A program made the translations under genes and the position numbers. A stretch of 64,000 nt of DNA, taken from Chlorokybus atmophyticus (Eukaryota; Streptophyta; Chlorokybophyceae; Chlorokybales; Chlorokybaceae). Below are positions 11,691 to 23,700 of the stretch, piece after piece (position 1 is the first letter of the stretch; every line of letters starts with the position of its first letter). The DNA lies in NCBI GenBank assembly GCA_009103225.1, contig RHPI01003516.1, forward strand, positions 150,458 through 214,457, written 5' to 3'. The notes under the pieces were generated by a model. It was given only the letters and a program-made list of their open reading frames with translations. It was not told where the DNA came from and ran no database searches.

Positions 11691-12096
11691 ACACACACAC
11701 ACATGCATGGCATGCGCAAGGAAGCATGGCATGCACGTATCTGCTGTGTAGCCGCTAGCGCTCAAGCATCGCCGCCGCCGCCGCCGATGACGACGACCTT
11801 GCCTGCGCCGCCGCCGCCGACTTGCCTAAAATCTGCATGCGAAATGGCTTCTGTAACTCCAAAACCCCAAGTCCATGACTTTGCTTATGGTTTTGGAGTT
11901 ACGTACGGTTGTGAGCGACGTGGGCGGCGGAGTTGGGTTGGTGTCGTGGGCTGGCGCTGTGCTTGCTTAAGTACTTGCATCTTTGTTATTGGGTGCGCAA
12001 TTCGCGGCGTGGAGCAGTCTTGCAGTGCGGCGGCTTGCTCCAGGGTTTTGACAAATGTGCAACAAGGTGCAGAAAACTCCGTGCTTGTTTCTGTTT

Positions 12097-12690
12097 GCAT
12101 AAATGCTTGTTTGTGCACAGGGGCGACCTCGTGCTTAAGGCCTCGTGTTTGTGGTTGCAAGAATGCTTGTTTGTGCACAGGGGCAGCCTCTTGCTTAAGG
12201 CCTCGTGTTTGTGGTTGCAAGAATGCTTGTTTGTGCACAGGGGCAGCCTCGTGCTTAAGGCCTCTTGTTTGTGGTTGCATGAATGCTTGTGCTGGTTGGT
12301 GCAGAGGGGCGGCCTCGTGCATTAAGGCCACTTGTTTGTGGTTGCATGAATGCTTGTGCTGGTTGGTGCACAGGGGCGGCCTCGTGCTCAAGGCCTCTTG
12401 TTTGTGGTTGCAAGAATGCTTGTGCTTGTTTGTGCAGAGGGGCGGCCTCGTGCTTAAGGCCTCTTGTGGTTGCAGGTATGCTTGTGCTGCTCTGGTTGGT
12501 GCACAGGGGCGGCCTCGTGCGTTAAGGCCTTTTGTTGGTGTTCCTCTTTGTGCTTGTTGTTTTGCTGAAAACACCAGAGCAGCCTGAGAAGCTTGAGGCA
12601 ACTTAGTCCGACGAATGAATGCTTGTGCTGGTTGGTGCACAGGGGCGGCCTTGTGCTTAAGGCCTCGTGCGTTAAGGCCTCTTGTCTGTG
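12097..12690 (+). repeat. About 60-67-bp tandem repeat just upstream of the OTU/CCCH gene
   Basis: About eight units with GAATGCTTGT, TGTGCACAGGGGC and CTTAAGGCCTC landmarks, spaced exactly 60 bp at first (12161, 12221, 12281) and then 60-67 bp. A piece at about 12571-12612 copies coding sequence of the following gene's second exon (12902-12945: CACCAGAGCAGCCTGAGAAG), so exon material was captured into the array. It ends about 50 bp before the gene's ATG. A 309-codon open frame across it encodes only repeat-derived Cys-rich sequence. Confidence 0.88.
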
Positions 12691-12740
12691 TTCCTCTTTG
12701 TGCTCGTCGTTTTGCTTAGTGGCTTACTAGGTTGTTCATC

Positions 12741-15318
12741 ATGCCTGCCAAGCGCAAACTGGTTCGTATTGGAGACCAGCTGCCTGCAGGTAACTTTGTG
12801 ATGTTTTAGCTTCTCAGCTCCAATCTCATATTTCTCATGAATTACATGCTTGCTCATACTGGTGCTCAACATGTATGCCCATTCTCAACAGAGAAGAAGA
12901 TGAAAACACCAGAGCAGCCTGAGAAGCTTGAGGCAACCCAGTCCGACGAAGACGTCGTGGCTAAAGCAAAAGCTTATTATAAAGCGTTATTCAGACAGTG
13001 GAAAAGTGCCAGACGGACCAAGAAGCGCGACGTGATCTCATGGCCATGATCCATGGGACAACATGGTGCTCGACATCAAGGTAGCTCTGCAGAACAGCAT
13101 GGACTACTGCGCGCTCGATGATGATTCAAAGATGGAGTTATACAAATTCTTGGTGAAGGAGCTCACTCAATGTGATAAGAAGGCAGCAGCTGGCGGCATA
13201 GACCTGGGGGACTTCGTCGACAAACCTGAAGCTAGCCCTTCAACCTCGCGCACTCACATTTGGGAGTCTGGTTTGCCTGCTGAATAAACGGGTGCTGAGA
13301 GAAGGCTGGGTGGGTTGTTGAAGGAGAAAGGCCTGCGTGTGTTTAATGCCTATGGTGATGGGAATTGCATTTACTACTGCATTGCCCAGTCGCGCCCCAC
13401 CATAAACGCTGGATGCCTGCAGCACGAGAAAGCACTTGACAAAGAGGATTTTGGGCGCAGCATTGTGCTGGACAAAGGACGAGAGCTGCCACTCGCAGTG
13501 CAAGCAGTCAAGCCATGCAAGTTGTGTGCCAAGCAGGTCAACCTTGATTGGTTGAAGAAGTTTCGCAACTACCTAGCTTCAGACATGGGCAAGGACTACG
13601 AGCATTGTGCTGCAAGATTGCATTTGGAGGAGCATATCAAGAACGATGATGATAAAGGCGTTATTGCTCTATCCAAATTGATTGCTCACAAGACTGTTTA
13701 TGCAGATGAACTGCACTTGGCTTTTATGGCGCAAATGCTCGGCATTCGCATCGGCACATTGCAGAATATTGCAGATGCAGCTGGCAGGTACTGCTTAAAC
13801 GGAAAAATTGGGCGCACTTTTCGAGGGTGCAGATGGGAGCTACTTCCAAACAACCACCAACAAAAAAGGTAAACAAGAACGGAAGTACGTGAAACCGGTC
13901 ATGCTGCTTGGCGAGGATGTTGATGACCCGGCCGGTCATGTGATCATTGGCAATACGAGTCCGGGCTCGAAGGAGGCGCATTACTTGTCCATTGGTGATC
14001 ACAGTGGCAAGCTCTCCTAGGAGTTTGGTGACATGCCATCAGAAATCAGCCATTTCCTTTACCCCAATGGTTTGCCAACATCAGCGCTCAGCGCAAACTC
14101 TGCGCCTCTCCATACGCCCTCGTCTTGCAGTAGACCCCCTGTGCAGGAAGCTGAGGGCCAGGCCAAGCAGGAAGCCGAGGCGGAGGCCAAGCAGAAAGCT
14201 GATGCCGAGGACCCTGCAGCCAAGGCAAAGCAGGAGGCCGAGCACAGGGCCAAGCAGGAACCTGATGCCAAGGCAAAAGCCAAGCAGGAAGCTGCTAAAG
14301 CCAAGGCCAGGCAGGAGGCAGAGACCAAGGCAGCTGATGGTAAAGCCAGGCAGGAGGCTGCTAAAGCCAAGGCCAGGAAGGATGCTACTGCTAGGGGCAA
14401 GCAGGTACTAGTACTCCGGATGTACGGATGAACATGGTCCACATGTCTGCGCATAGTCCACGTGGAACTAAGCGTGATGCTTTGCAGGTTGATGAGGAGG
14501 CTGAGGCTGCTGGGGATGTTCCTTCCGACAGTTCCGACAGCAGTGCTCCAGCACCCGCCACCAAAAAACAAAAGTCGACGCCAACAAGCGGCCAAGAGCA
14601 GACATGCAGCCACTTTGCACGGGGCAAGTGCTGATTCGGCAATCGCTGCAAATTTTCACATGCTGTTGAGAAAGAGCAAACATGCAGTTACTTTGCGCGT
14701 GGCAAGTGCTTGTTTGGCAATCGCTGTAAATTTTCTCACGCTCCACAAATGGCCACCACGCATGCCAGCGCTGTTGAGAAACTGCATCAGCTGCAGCAGG
14801 GCACTCGTACAGTGCAAGGGTTTCACAAGGAGTTTGCACCGTTGTGCATTGTTGCAAAGGTGCCTGAGGCTCTCAAAGTAGAGCTGTTGCTGAAGGGACT
14901 TCGAAAGGAGGTGTTCATTGGGGTCCGAAAGGGTCCTTGCAATCGAGATTGGCGGGGTGATCAGTTCACCCACCTCGTGCTTGAAGCCCGACAGTTTGAA
15001 CATTCCCTGCGTGATATCCAGGATGCAGGCAAGCTCAATCGCAATACCTTTGCGCCAGGCAAAATATCTCGTCATAACATGCAGAAACTGGATCGCCTGG
15101 AGCGCACCGCAGGCCGAAGGCAGAGCAGGAAGCTGGCCATGAAACTTCACCATAAGCGCGAGCGGGAATTGATCGCCGAGCAGCCGACACCTGAGCAGCA
15201 GCTGTTCGAACAGCGGGAGGAGGAGCGGCGAAAGAAACGAGAGCACTGTCAGAAGGAGAAGGAGCAGCGGAAGCAGCGGCAAGAGCAGAAGCAGCAGCAG
15301 CAGCAGCAGTAGCAGTGA
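12741..15318 (+). CDS. OTU-like cysteine protease / CCCH zinc-finger fusion protein (decaying)
   Basis: Starts MPAKRKLVRIGDQLPA (basic, NLS-like); an intron at 12790-12891 splices to EKKMKTPEQPEK. An OTU-type core follows: FNAYGDGNCIYYC (Asp-Gly-Asn-Cys nucleophile loop), ADELHLAFMAQMLGI, and a distal His in GSKEAHYLSI. Next come an Ala/Lys/Glu-rich coiled stretch (14130-14400), a probable short intron after GKQ (14405), two CCCH fingers (TCSHFARGKC, then TCSYFARGKCLFGNRCKFSH), a helical gag-like segment (VELLLKGLRKEVF) and a poly-Gln tail ending TGA 15316-15318. TAA (13285-13287) and TAG (14018-14020, 15310-15312) read as Gln. Frame changes near 13045 and 13800 and a TGA inside finger 1 (14632-14634) suggest decay or missed short introns. 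OTU enzymes cleave ubiquitin chains; the substrate here is unknown. Confidence 0.62.
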
Positions 15319-15550
15319 AGCACTACACGCCTTGCAGGTTTTTATATACACCTTGCATCAGGCACATAATTGTTGGCATTGCTGTTATTGACATTTACTG
15401 TTGCAGTGCCTGTGCATCTTGGCATTGACAAACAACACTTTGTCTGTTCGTCATACCAACAAGTGTGCTGCAAGTCATCATTACTACACTCTGACCATCT
15501 CAGTAAAATGGTGCATAGTCCACTATGAAGCCCATGGCCTCTAGCAGCAG

Positions 15551-15793
15551 TCAACCTACATGCTCAGAGTAAGCAGGTGGAATTGCATTTCTTATTTCAT
15601 GTTCTTCTTCCATCCAGTCAACCTGCATTACTGACTGCCATTGTGCAACCGTGCCACGACAGGATGCCTGGCCATACACCGGGTAGATCTGCCTCTCTCC
15701 AGGTTGCAATTGCTTGCGCTGTTCCGTGTGGGTGGACAGCTCTCCAAGGGCAGAGTCAGCGTGGCTGCATCTCAAGTCTGAGCGTAGCGGGGG
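15551..15793 (-). pseudogene. C5 cytosine methyltransferase, C-terminal part (severed by Gypsy-B)
   Basis: Continues the frame of the methyltransferase exon that ends at 36425. Removing Gypsy-B and one 5-bp duplication gives ETTPP then LRSDLRC without a break. The segment contains the target-recognition region and the terminal motif WQSVMQVDWMEEEHEI then AIPPAYSEHVG, ending in TGA 15551-15553. A DWM...AIPPAY tail is typical of a phage/bacterial-style C5 methyltransferase family. As it stands this part has no start or promoter of its own. Confidence 0.85.
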
Positions 15794-16435
15794 TGTAACG
15801 ATGCTCGTGCTCACATACACAGCACACAAGTCATACAACACATGTGTGCAGCTGAGCACAATCTTCACACCGGAACCTTGCCTTCACTCGCGCACGCACG
15901 CACGCGTCGAGCGCGCACACGCACACGAACACTACTACTTCTCACGCCAAGCAAGAACGCAGCAGTGTGCCTTGGACCACAACTCCCTCAAGCATGCACC
16001 AGCATACTCACAGCAGAGAGCAGAAAACAAAGTTGGTTGCATTACACAGGGTTTTTCTATTTATACAAGCACTAGGAAGAAATAGCCTAATTAACAGGCA
16101 TTTCATTATTCACTACCAAATCTAAAGGCAGGTCCAAGTGCAGGCTCCCCGCCACGCGCGTTGGGCCTTCGGCGGCTGTGTGACTGTGCAGTCCGCGTCA
16201 CCTGGCACTGCACAGCGCGTGTCCAGTCAGCGGCTGTGTCACAACCGCGTGGCAGGTGGGTCACGTCGCCGAATTAGCTGCTGTCGAGCAGGTCGCAGGC
16301 GAGTCGCGCGCGGCAGCACAGGCAGGCGCCACATGGGCTTAATAAAGCTCATAAAAGCCCTCATCAAGCCAGCAAAAAAGGCAAAATAAGTACTTTATGT
16401 ACAATAAAATACAAAAAATGCCCCAGGCTGTTACA
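15794..16435 (-). repeat. Gypsy-B 3' LTR
   Basis: 642 bp, TG...CA ends, about 99 percent like the LTR at 35785-36424 by eye. Preceded in element sense by the polypurine tract and followed by the GGGGG target duplication and the methyltransferase C-terminus. Confidence 0.93.
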
Positions 16436-16908
16436 CCCCTTCCCCCCCGGGGGAGCTTCGTCCTCGAAGCTGACGACTGCCTCCTCTGGCCTTGTAATGT
16501 TGCAAGACCTGTTTGGCATTGGTAAAGCTCTCCTCGGGCTGGTATGTCGCCTCGTGCATTGGATAGCCACGCCACTTCACCAAATACTTGCGCACGCCTC
16601 GGATCAGCTTGTCCGTGACATTGCTTCCACTTCCCACTCAGCCTCACCTTCACGAACCACATCTGGAGGCGGACGAGCTGGTGGCTCCCCTCAATAACTT
16701 TTAAGAAGCGAGACATGAAAAACAGGGTGCACATGCATGGTATTGGGCAGCTCCAGCTTGTAGGCCACCTTCGAGATGACCTTGATCACTTTAAAGGGCC
16801 CAAACCATCGCTCACTCAGCTTGCGCACCCCCGTGACCAGCTGCACATGCTTGGTTGAAAGCATTACAAGGTCACCCTCCTCGAACACAACATCCTTGCG
16901 ACGCGCAT
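16436..16908 (-). pseudogene. Gypsy-B pol C-terminus with chromodomain
   Basis: Minus-strand pol tail: GDLVMLSTKHVQLVTGV, RWFGPFKVIKV, HPVFHVSLLKSY, then chromodomain KYLVKWRGYPMHEATYQPEE ending about 14 bp from the polypurine tract. A TGA follows LLKSY (16691-16693) and the frame shifts near 16640, so the C-terminus is damaged. Chromodomains steer integrases of this clade to methylated-histone chromatin. The pol frame continues upstream only at 31362 (…FEEGDLVMLSTK), across the Gypsy-A insertion. Confidence 0.85.
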
Positions 16909-17772
16909 TGTCATGCCATCTACCCTCGCATGCCAGTTCTTCTCAAGCATGCCTACACCCAGCCCCACGCCCGGGCTACCAGCATGAAGACCGCGCGAGC
17001 CCCAGCCTACTGCTAGCTACTGTATCACTCATGTAGCATGTAGCTAGGGCTACTTTATAGACCTGTCTGTAGGGACCGCGCGTAGCTGATCAGTTGTAAG
17101 TCTGTCAATCACGCATGTGCTATATCAAGTCTTAGGAGATTTCCGAAATAGCATGAGGCCTCGATGTGACCGTTGGCCTAGTGCCCGCGTGGCACTGCAC
17201 AGTTATGATTTGACATGTATAAGTAGGAAGTCACGTCACCAGACTGGCTGGTGACACTGTAAGTGAGTACTGTGAGTACTAGGAGTACTAAGAAGTAAAG
17301 ACTCTGTTTCTAAAGAGCTTGTAAAGCGACTTGAACTGGAAGCACGCTGCCCCGGTTGCCAAGAATTCCCTTACTGCGTGAGACACGGTGCATGCTCTTG
17401 TGCGCTGTGCCTGCCATTGCTGTGAGCTTGACGGTGGTGTGTTGTTTCAGTAGTCAGGGTGTTGTATCCACGTGTTGCACACTCATTCACCTCACTTAAC
17501 AGTGTATCATTCTATCCACTCATGCAAAGAACTGTGTCCACAGCACTACCTATCGTAGTGGCTTGTTGACTTACAGTGTCACCCTCTTTGCACAAGTGAG
17601 TGTGTTGCAATCTGCATCAGATAGTGCAGTCTGCACCCAGGGATACATCGCTGGGCATTCGTTATCATTGTCATCACATAGTGCGCACAAGCACTAGTGT
17701 GTTGGGTGGTAACAGCATCAGGATAGACGGTAGAGCACAAGCACTCTACCCTTTCACCTCTGGACCAGCTGT

Positions 17773-20700
17773 ATGAGCAGGCCCACCCCGTTCTCCCCAA
17801 TAGACGAGGGTGACCTCAGCAGTTGGAGCCCAACCACCAACCTCACCTACGAGCGGACCAGTGACGGAAGCATCGACCGCAGCAGCAGAGGCTCGCGCTC
17901 CATCTCCAGCTTCACCCCGCTCCACTCTACTCCTCGTCATCCAGCTTCTCCACTATCATCGGACAGCGACGACAACGAGATGGAATCTTCCAGTTCAACC
18001 ACATCCCTGCGCTTCTCCGGACGTGCCGGCACCACCTCGCTGGATGAGTTCATCATCAAGTTCCACTCCAAGATGCGGCAGCAAGCACTGAAGAACAAAG
18101 ACTGGTCAGATGAGATCTCTTTCCACATTGCTGCTCAGTATCTTGATCATGAAGCACACGATGTCTGGAAGTCCGTTGCTGAACTGCATCGAGTAGACGG
18201 CTATGGCGAGCTTGCCAGCACCATAGCATCTGCATCCCTGCACCGTCCAGCAGGTGTCATTCCACCTGCCACTTCAGTTGCAGTAACAGGCTTGACCATA
18301 GCTGCAGCTCTCAAGCAGGCAGAGGAGGAGGAACCAGAGTTGGTACTTGTCAACTTGACCCCTGCAGAAGTTGAGTCCAAGGAGGCCACACGTCGAGTCC
18401 GCATCCTTGACCGTTCTGCCAGCATCATTGAGGAACAAAGAGCTGTACAGCAAGCGGCAGCCGCAGAGTGGGGTACTCCTCTACCTCCAGCAACACCTGG
18501 CTCTCGTGCAGGAGGCATCACTTTCACCCTCGGGTCAGTAGCACTGCGCGCACCAGCCATCACCGTAGGTGCTGCCATCTCTGATTCTCCACTCAAGGAC
18601 CTGTACGCTGCCCTGCGCCGTACCTTCCCTCCTCAGACCACCAGCAAGGTTGAGGAACTGAGACGCTTCCGACGCAAGCCTCATGAGGATCCCCTCCGCT
18701 TGTACTCCAGACTGGAAGGTCTGCTGAAGGACACTGACTACAAGATTGTCAGTGAGGAGGCTGCTGCAGTGATATACGTCAATGAGTTGGATGCTGCTCT
18801 GAGCGAGTCGACACGCCTGACTCTGAACTACAGCAGGCCCCTTGGCTACACCCTCAAAAAAGCCTTCGAGACTGCACAAGCCATCCACAAGCGCTTGGTG
18901 TATGAGAAGGCTGTGCTGGACACCAACCGCAGCGCCGTACGGCCTGTAGTCAGCACGACAACTGAGCCTCCTCGCCGCGACCGTGGCCGGGACGCTCCAC
19001 CAGCACGCGACAAAGGGAAACGGTCAGCTCATGCTGCACTTGCTGCCCCTGTGCTGTGTCATCGCTGTGGACGGCATGGGCACTACCAAAAGGAGTGCAC
19101 CGATGAATACTCAACTTTAGTTTGCGACCACTGTCACAAGACTGGTCATTTGGAGTCAGTCTGCTGGCTCAAGTTCCCAGAGTTGAGGCCCGCCAACAGC
19201 TACAACCACCCTGCCAACAACTTCAGTGGCTACAACAGCAACAACACTGGGGGCCACACTGGCAACCACTTCAGTGGCTACAATAGCAACAACACTGGGG
19301 CCCACAACAGCAACAACGCCAGTGTTCGCAAGGAAGAGCAAGGCTACAGGGGGAAGAACAGACCTCCTCAGCGTAAGGGACCAGAGACACGTCCGCGCGC
19401 TGCTGCTGTTGCCGCCAAGGCTTCAGCCAACCCACCAGCTGATGACCATATGGCAGCCCTCATGGCGCGTATGGCACGCTTGGAGGAAGACAAGGAGCAG
19501 GACTACCGCGCCTGCTACACTGCCCGATGGGCGCTGATGGCTGCAAAACGCGAGAGAGACAGGAACACTCCGTCCCGCGTGCAACCATCACGACGAGCAC
19601 GAGGGGAAGCTGCAACAACATCAGCAGGCACCTCCTCCGAAGCCACCAGTGGTGCTGCCTCCGCAGCAACAGCCACACCGGCTACAACGTCGACTCCACC
19701 AATGTCACCAGCACCCACTCCAGTTGCACCACAACCTGGTACACCGATGGGCACCGTGACGCCGACGCTGGTGAGCACACTGGCAGCAGCCGCCATTTCT
19801 ACCGAATCTGCACCATTGGGCGGTGCACTTCCCACTGCCGCAGTGCCTCTCTCCGTAGGCGTTGAGACAACTCTCGCACCACCGACCGATACCGTCACAA
19901 CTGCCACAATTGCCATCGTCGAGCCCGCTGTCTCTGCAGCGACGCGCGCAGCCACTCTGCCCGCTCTCGACATCACTCAGGCTGTCCCAACTGGTCCGCA
20001 AGCTGAGCGAGCATGGGAAACCATCCTGCGCGAAGCAGACCCCACTACCATGGCCTTCGGTCGGGGGGGGGAGCGCACCACACGTGTCGCCCGCAATGAT
20101 CGCGTCTTCCCGTTACCAGAGGTTCAGACCCTTCCAGCACTCACTCAACACCAGTTAGAAGATGAGATCCTTGCTGGCACTGCACCTCCGGTGCGTGACA
20201 GGGTGTTTTTAATCAGCTACAGCCCACCTGTAGTGTTGGAGTTGGCTCTGCAGCTGTTCTGGGCGTTGCACAACAACATGCAGACCGCCCCGCGCCAGCC
20301 TGCACGCATGCCAACCACCACCTTTGAACCCAGCCCGTAAGACACGTATCGGGACCGCCGAGACGCCGTCCAGCAGCGCATCGCCGCCGCAGCCGACCTG
20401 CCTTTGGGCACTGATGAAGCACTCGGACCTCCTACAATCGCTCGTCTTCATCAGCGCTACCACGCACTGGAACAAGCATATCATTGGCGACAGGATCAAG
20501 CTGCCGCCATTGCTGCACGTGAACAAGCTCTTGAAGCTACACGTGCACCAATACCTTAGTCACCAACTGCTGGTCCATCCTCCAGCACCACTCCGCTCTT
20601 CGTCGAGACCAACTCTAACCAAGCGAGGGCGTTGGCTCAACAAACCAGGGGGGTGATCGCCCCGTTGCTGCCTGCGCTGGTGGAGGATCTACCTGAGGAC

Positions 20701-23700
20701 CAAAGGGAGCCAGGGAGGGGCTACCTTACACCACAAGGGTGTACACAAAGAGATGGAGCAGGACTGGTTGGAGAGCAACAACTACGCACTGCTCTGTTGC
20801 GACAAGCAACCATGCTGCATCGTCAAGAAGGCATCGGACTCAGGCAGATGCTTGGGATGGGAGACAATGGCAACGCGGCACGCGCACGGTTAGTGACGTG
20901 GCTGGTCACCAACCATCCCGCAGTCCCGTTGTTCGCTTTCGGCGCCAGAATAGCGTGGGTGGACGCATTCCTTCGCTCCATACGGCAAGCCTATGATGAA
21001 GTGGCTTCCGCCACCACTGACACTCTGGAGGGAGCTCTGGAGGCGATATTGAGTTTGCCAGGAGTGGAGGCAGGACGTCAGCGCAGGCGCATCGCCGCTG
21101 CTTACGAGCAGCATGTCCAACAGCCAGAGACCCGCCTCACTGTACGCACACGAGCAATAACAGTGCTGGAAGTGGGAGTGGTCAACGGCAGATGGGATGC
21201 TTACATGGCAGGGATCCTCAGGGTGCCCACCATCACCCACGACATGAGAGCGCGGCTCCTACGCGCAGTGTACCTGCAGCCCATGCCTCAGAACCATCGC
21301 TATATAGACGTGGACAACAATGCGACGGCTACATGGGAAGGTACACTAGTCAGAGAGGCAGCCCATGCTGTGCGATGGACCTATGCAGAGGAGCAGGCTG
21401 CACGAGAGGCAGTCCCGCAAACACCAGGTCCTCCAGGGTTCCCGCCACAGCCACTGGCCACACCTCCTGGTATGACAACAGCTGCACAGAGGGTCAACCC
21501 TCCTGCACCTCCACTTGGACAGGTTGCAGCAGCACCTCCTGTGCCTAGGCCACCACGCGTGTACCAGCAACCGCGACAAGGACGGTTTGGACAAAGCCGA
21601 GGACAAGGAGGCCCACAAGATCCATCAGGCAGAGGAGCCCTGGCTGCCCTACGGTCAGGCCCCGCAGATGAGAATAAAGCAACAGTCTCTCCACGCAAGA
21701 GGTTCCGTCGCTTCAAGAGGCTGCGCATCAACGCCAATGCAGCCATGATCGCCAACCAAGGCAAGCACGTGACCGTCAATGGGCGGGCACCCAAACGCGT
21801 GATGCTGGACACTGGAGCACAGCCTGTCATCATTGGGCGCTATCTCGCACGAGATCTCGGCATCACCAGCGCTGAGCTGCTTCCCTGTCCCTACCAGCTG
21901 GACACTGCAACCGGCAACCGCGACAAGGTGCTCGGCCTTACCAAGCAGGCTGTGAGCATCCGCCTCACAGGACTAAACCCTTCCCACAGCACCGAGATTG
22001 TACAACGGTGTGTGGTCACCGATGCCGGGTCCTTTGACCTACTGCTGGGACAGGACTGCAACTTCCCTGTCGGCATGGGGATGGACTGCTGGATTGAGCA
22101 GGCATGGTTTCGATCGCATTGGGATGAGGACGATGAAGAGGAGCAGGGATTCCTACCTCTCGAACTGGTGGCCAAGGCCCGCTCGCAACGAAGATCGGCC
22201 GCAGCAGCCACCTACAGTTCTACAAAACGCTCACGTGTGCCTCGTGCCCGAACGCAGCCAAGGACAACTGCAACAAGCTCGAGCCCGAGCCTAAACGCTG
22301 GAGGGGCCTCTCCTACACCGTACGATGAGTTTCAAGAGACTGTCACCAAAGAAGTGGCCTTTCAGGAGCCATCCGAGCGTCGCTGGAGCGCACAAGTAGC
22401 AGCACACATGCTGCTGACCAGGCCTCAGCTCACTGCACACTTCCCTGTCTACAAAGACCAGGCTACAGTGCAGGAGCAGTACCACATAGCTACGGGAGTT
22501 GTGGAGTTCCACATGTTCCGCCAACAACAAGGCATCACCGTGCTGGAGCTGTTCGGAGGCATAGGCAGTGGGCTTGCGGCGGTCCTCAACACAGGAACAA
22601 CAATCACCAAGTACCTCTACTGTGACCCTGACCCTCATGCACAGGAGGCTCTGAGCCATCATATACGACAGCTGCACCAGCGCTACCCGCAGCAGCTACC
22701 ACTGTCGGCACTGCAAGGGAGCCAGAAGGCTCTACCACAGGACATCCGCTAGATTACCAAGGATCACCTGCAGGCAGTCGGCAACGTTGATCTGCTGATA
22801 GCAGGATGGGAGTGTCAAGGGCACTCCAGGGCAGGCAGAGGCCAAGGGCTCTCTGATCCTCGCTCACAGCTGTTTTGGGAGCTAATGAGAGTCATCAAAC
22901 TCCTACAGACCAGTCAGATCGCTAGGCCCTTGGGGTACATCATCGAGAATGTGCACTCCGAGGATGACAAGCGGCATCACGTCGCTAAGGCCTATCGACA
23001 AGTATGCTCCTTGCTGGGGCATCCTCTCATAATCAACGCCGCGCGTCATGGATCTCGCGCACACCGCGTCCGCGCCAAGTGGACCAACCTGGCCATTGTG
23101 GAGGACCTGTTTCTGGCAGAATACCTATACAGCAATCGGCCACGAAATCTCGTCGTCAATGACATCCTGGACCCTGGACGCACAGCGCAACCAGTCACAC
23201 GCCGTGACCGCCACCACTTCTACTAGTGCAACCAGCCTGGTCAGCCGCGCCGCGCACTACCCACGCTTGTATCCTATCCAAACTCCTACACGTTCCGCAA
23301 TGGAGGCGACGGCATGGTGTTGGACTCAAACACTGGATAGCTGGAAGAACCCAATGCCCGCGAGCGCGAGCGTGCTATGGGATTCTTTCCAGGCAGCATC
23401 ACAGGCTCCACGCTGACAACCAGTCAACAGTGTCAGTTGTTAGGGCGCGCCATGGATCAGAACAGCATGGTGTGGTACTTGGAAATGTGCTTTGCTCTTT
23501 AGGACCGCCATGTGTCCTTCCAGGAGCTCGAACACCTGGCTGGGGGGTGGATTAATCGCTTTTCAGAGACCAAAGCAGCACACACCGCCCTCGAGACCGC
23601 CCACATGGAGGAGCAGGCAGCAGTCACTGTGGTAGACATTCCAGTGGTCGCTAACGCTACCTCGTGGTCCCACGCCATTGGACCGCTGGCCATAGGCCAG

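Noticed and set aside
11658-12640. 309-codon plus-strand and 251-codon minus-strand frames over the 60-bp array
   Set aside because: Unit length divisible by three keeps both strands open; the peptides are repeat-derived and overlap antiparallel.
16848-16908. The 61-bp repeat at 16848-16908 and 31362-31422 as a target-site duplication
   Set aside because: Gypsy elements make 4-6 bp duplications; an adjacent N and the pre-insertion context point to an unmerged assembly overlap.
17773-23502. Gypsy-A as a multiply nonsense-mutated pseudogene under the standard code
   Set aside because: Six interruptions are all TAA/TAG with none TGA, no frameshift accompanies them, and homology continues on both sides; reassignment explains this better.
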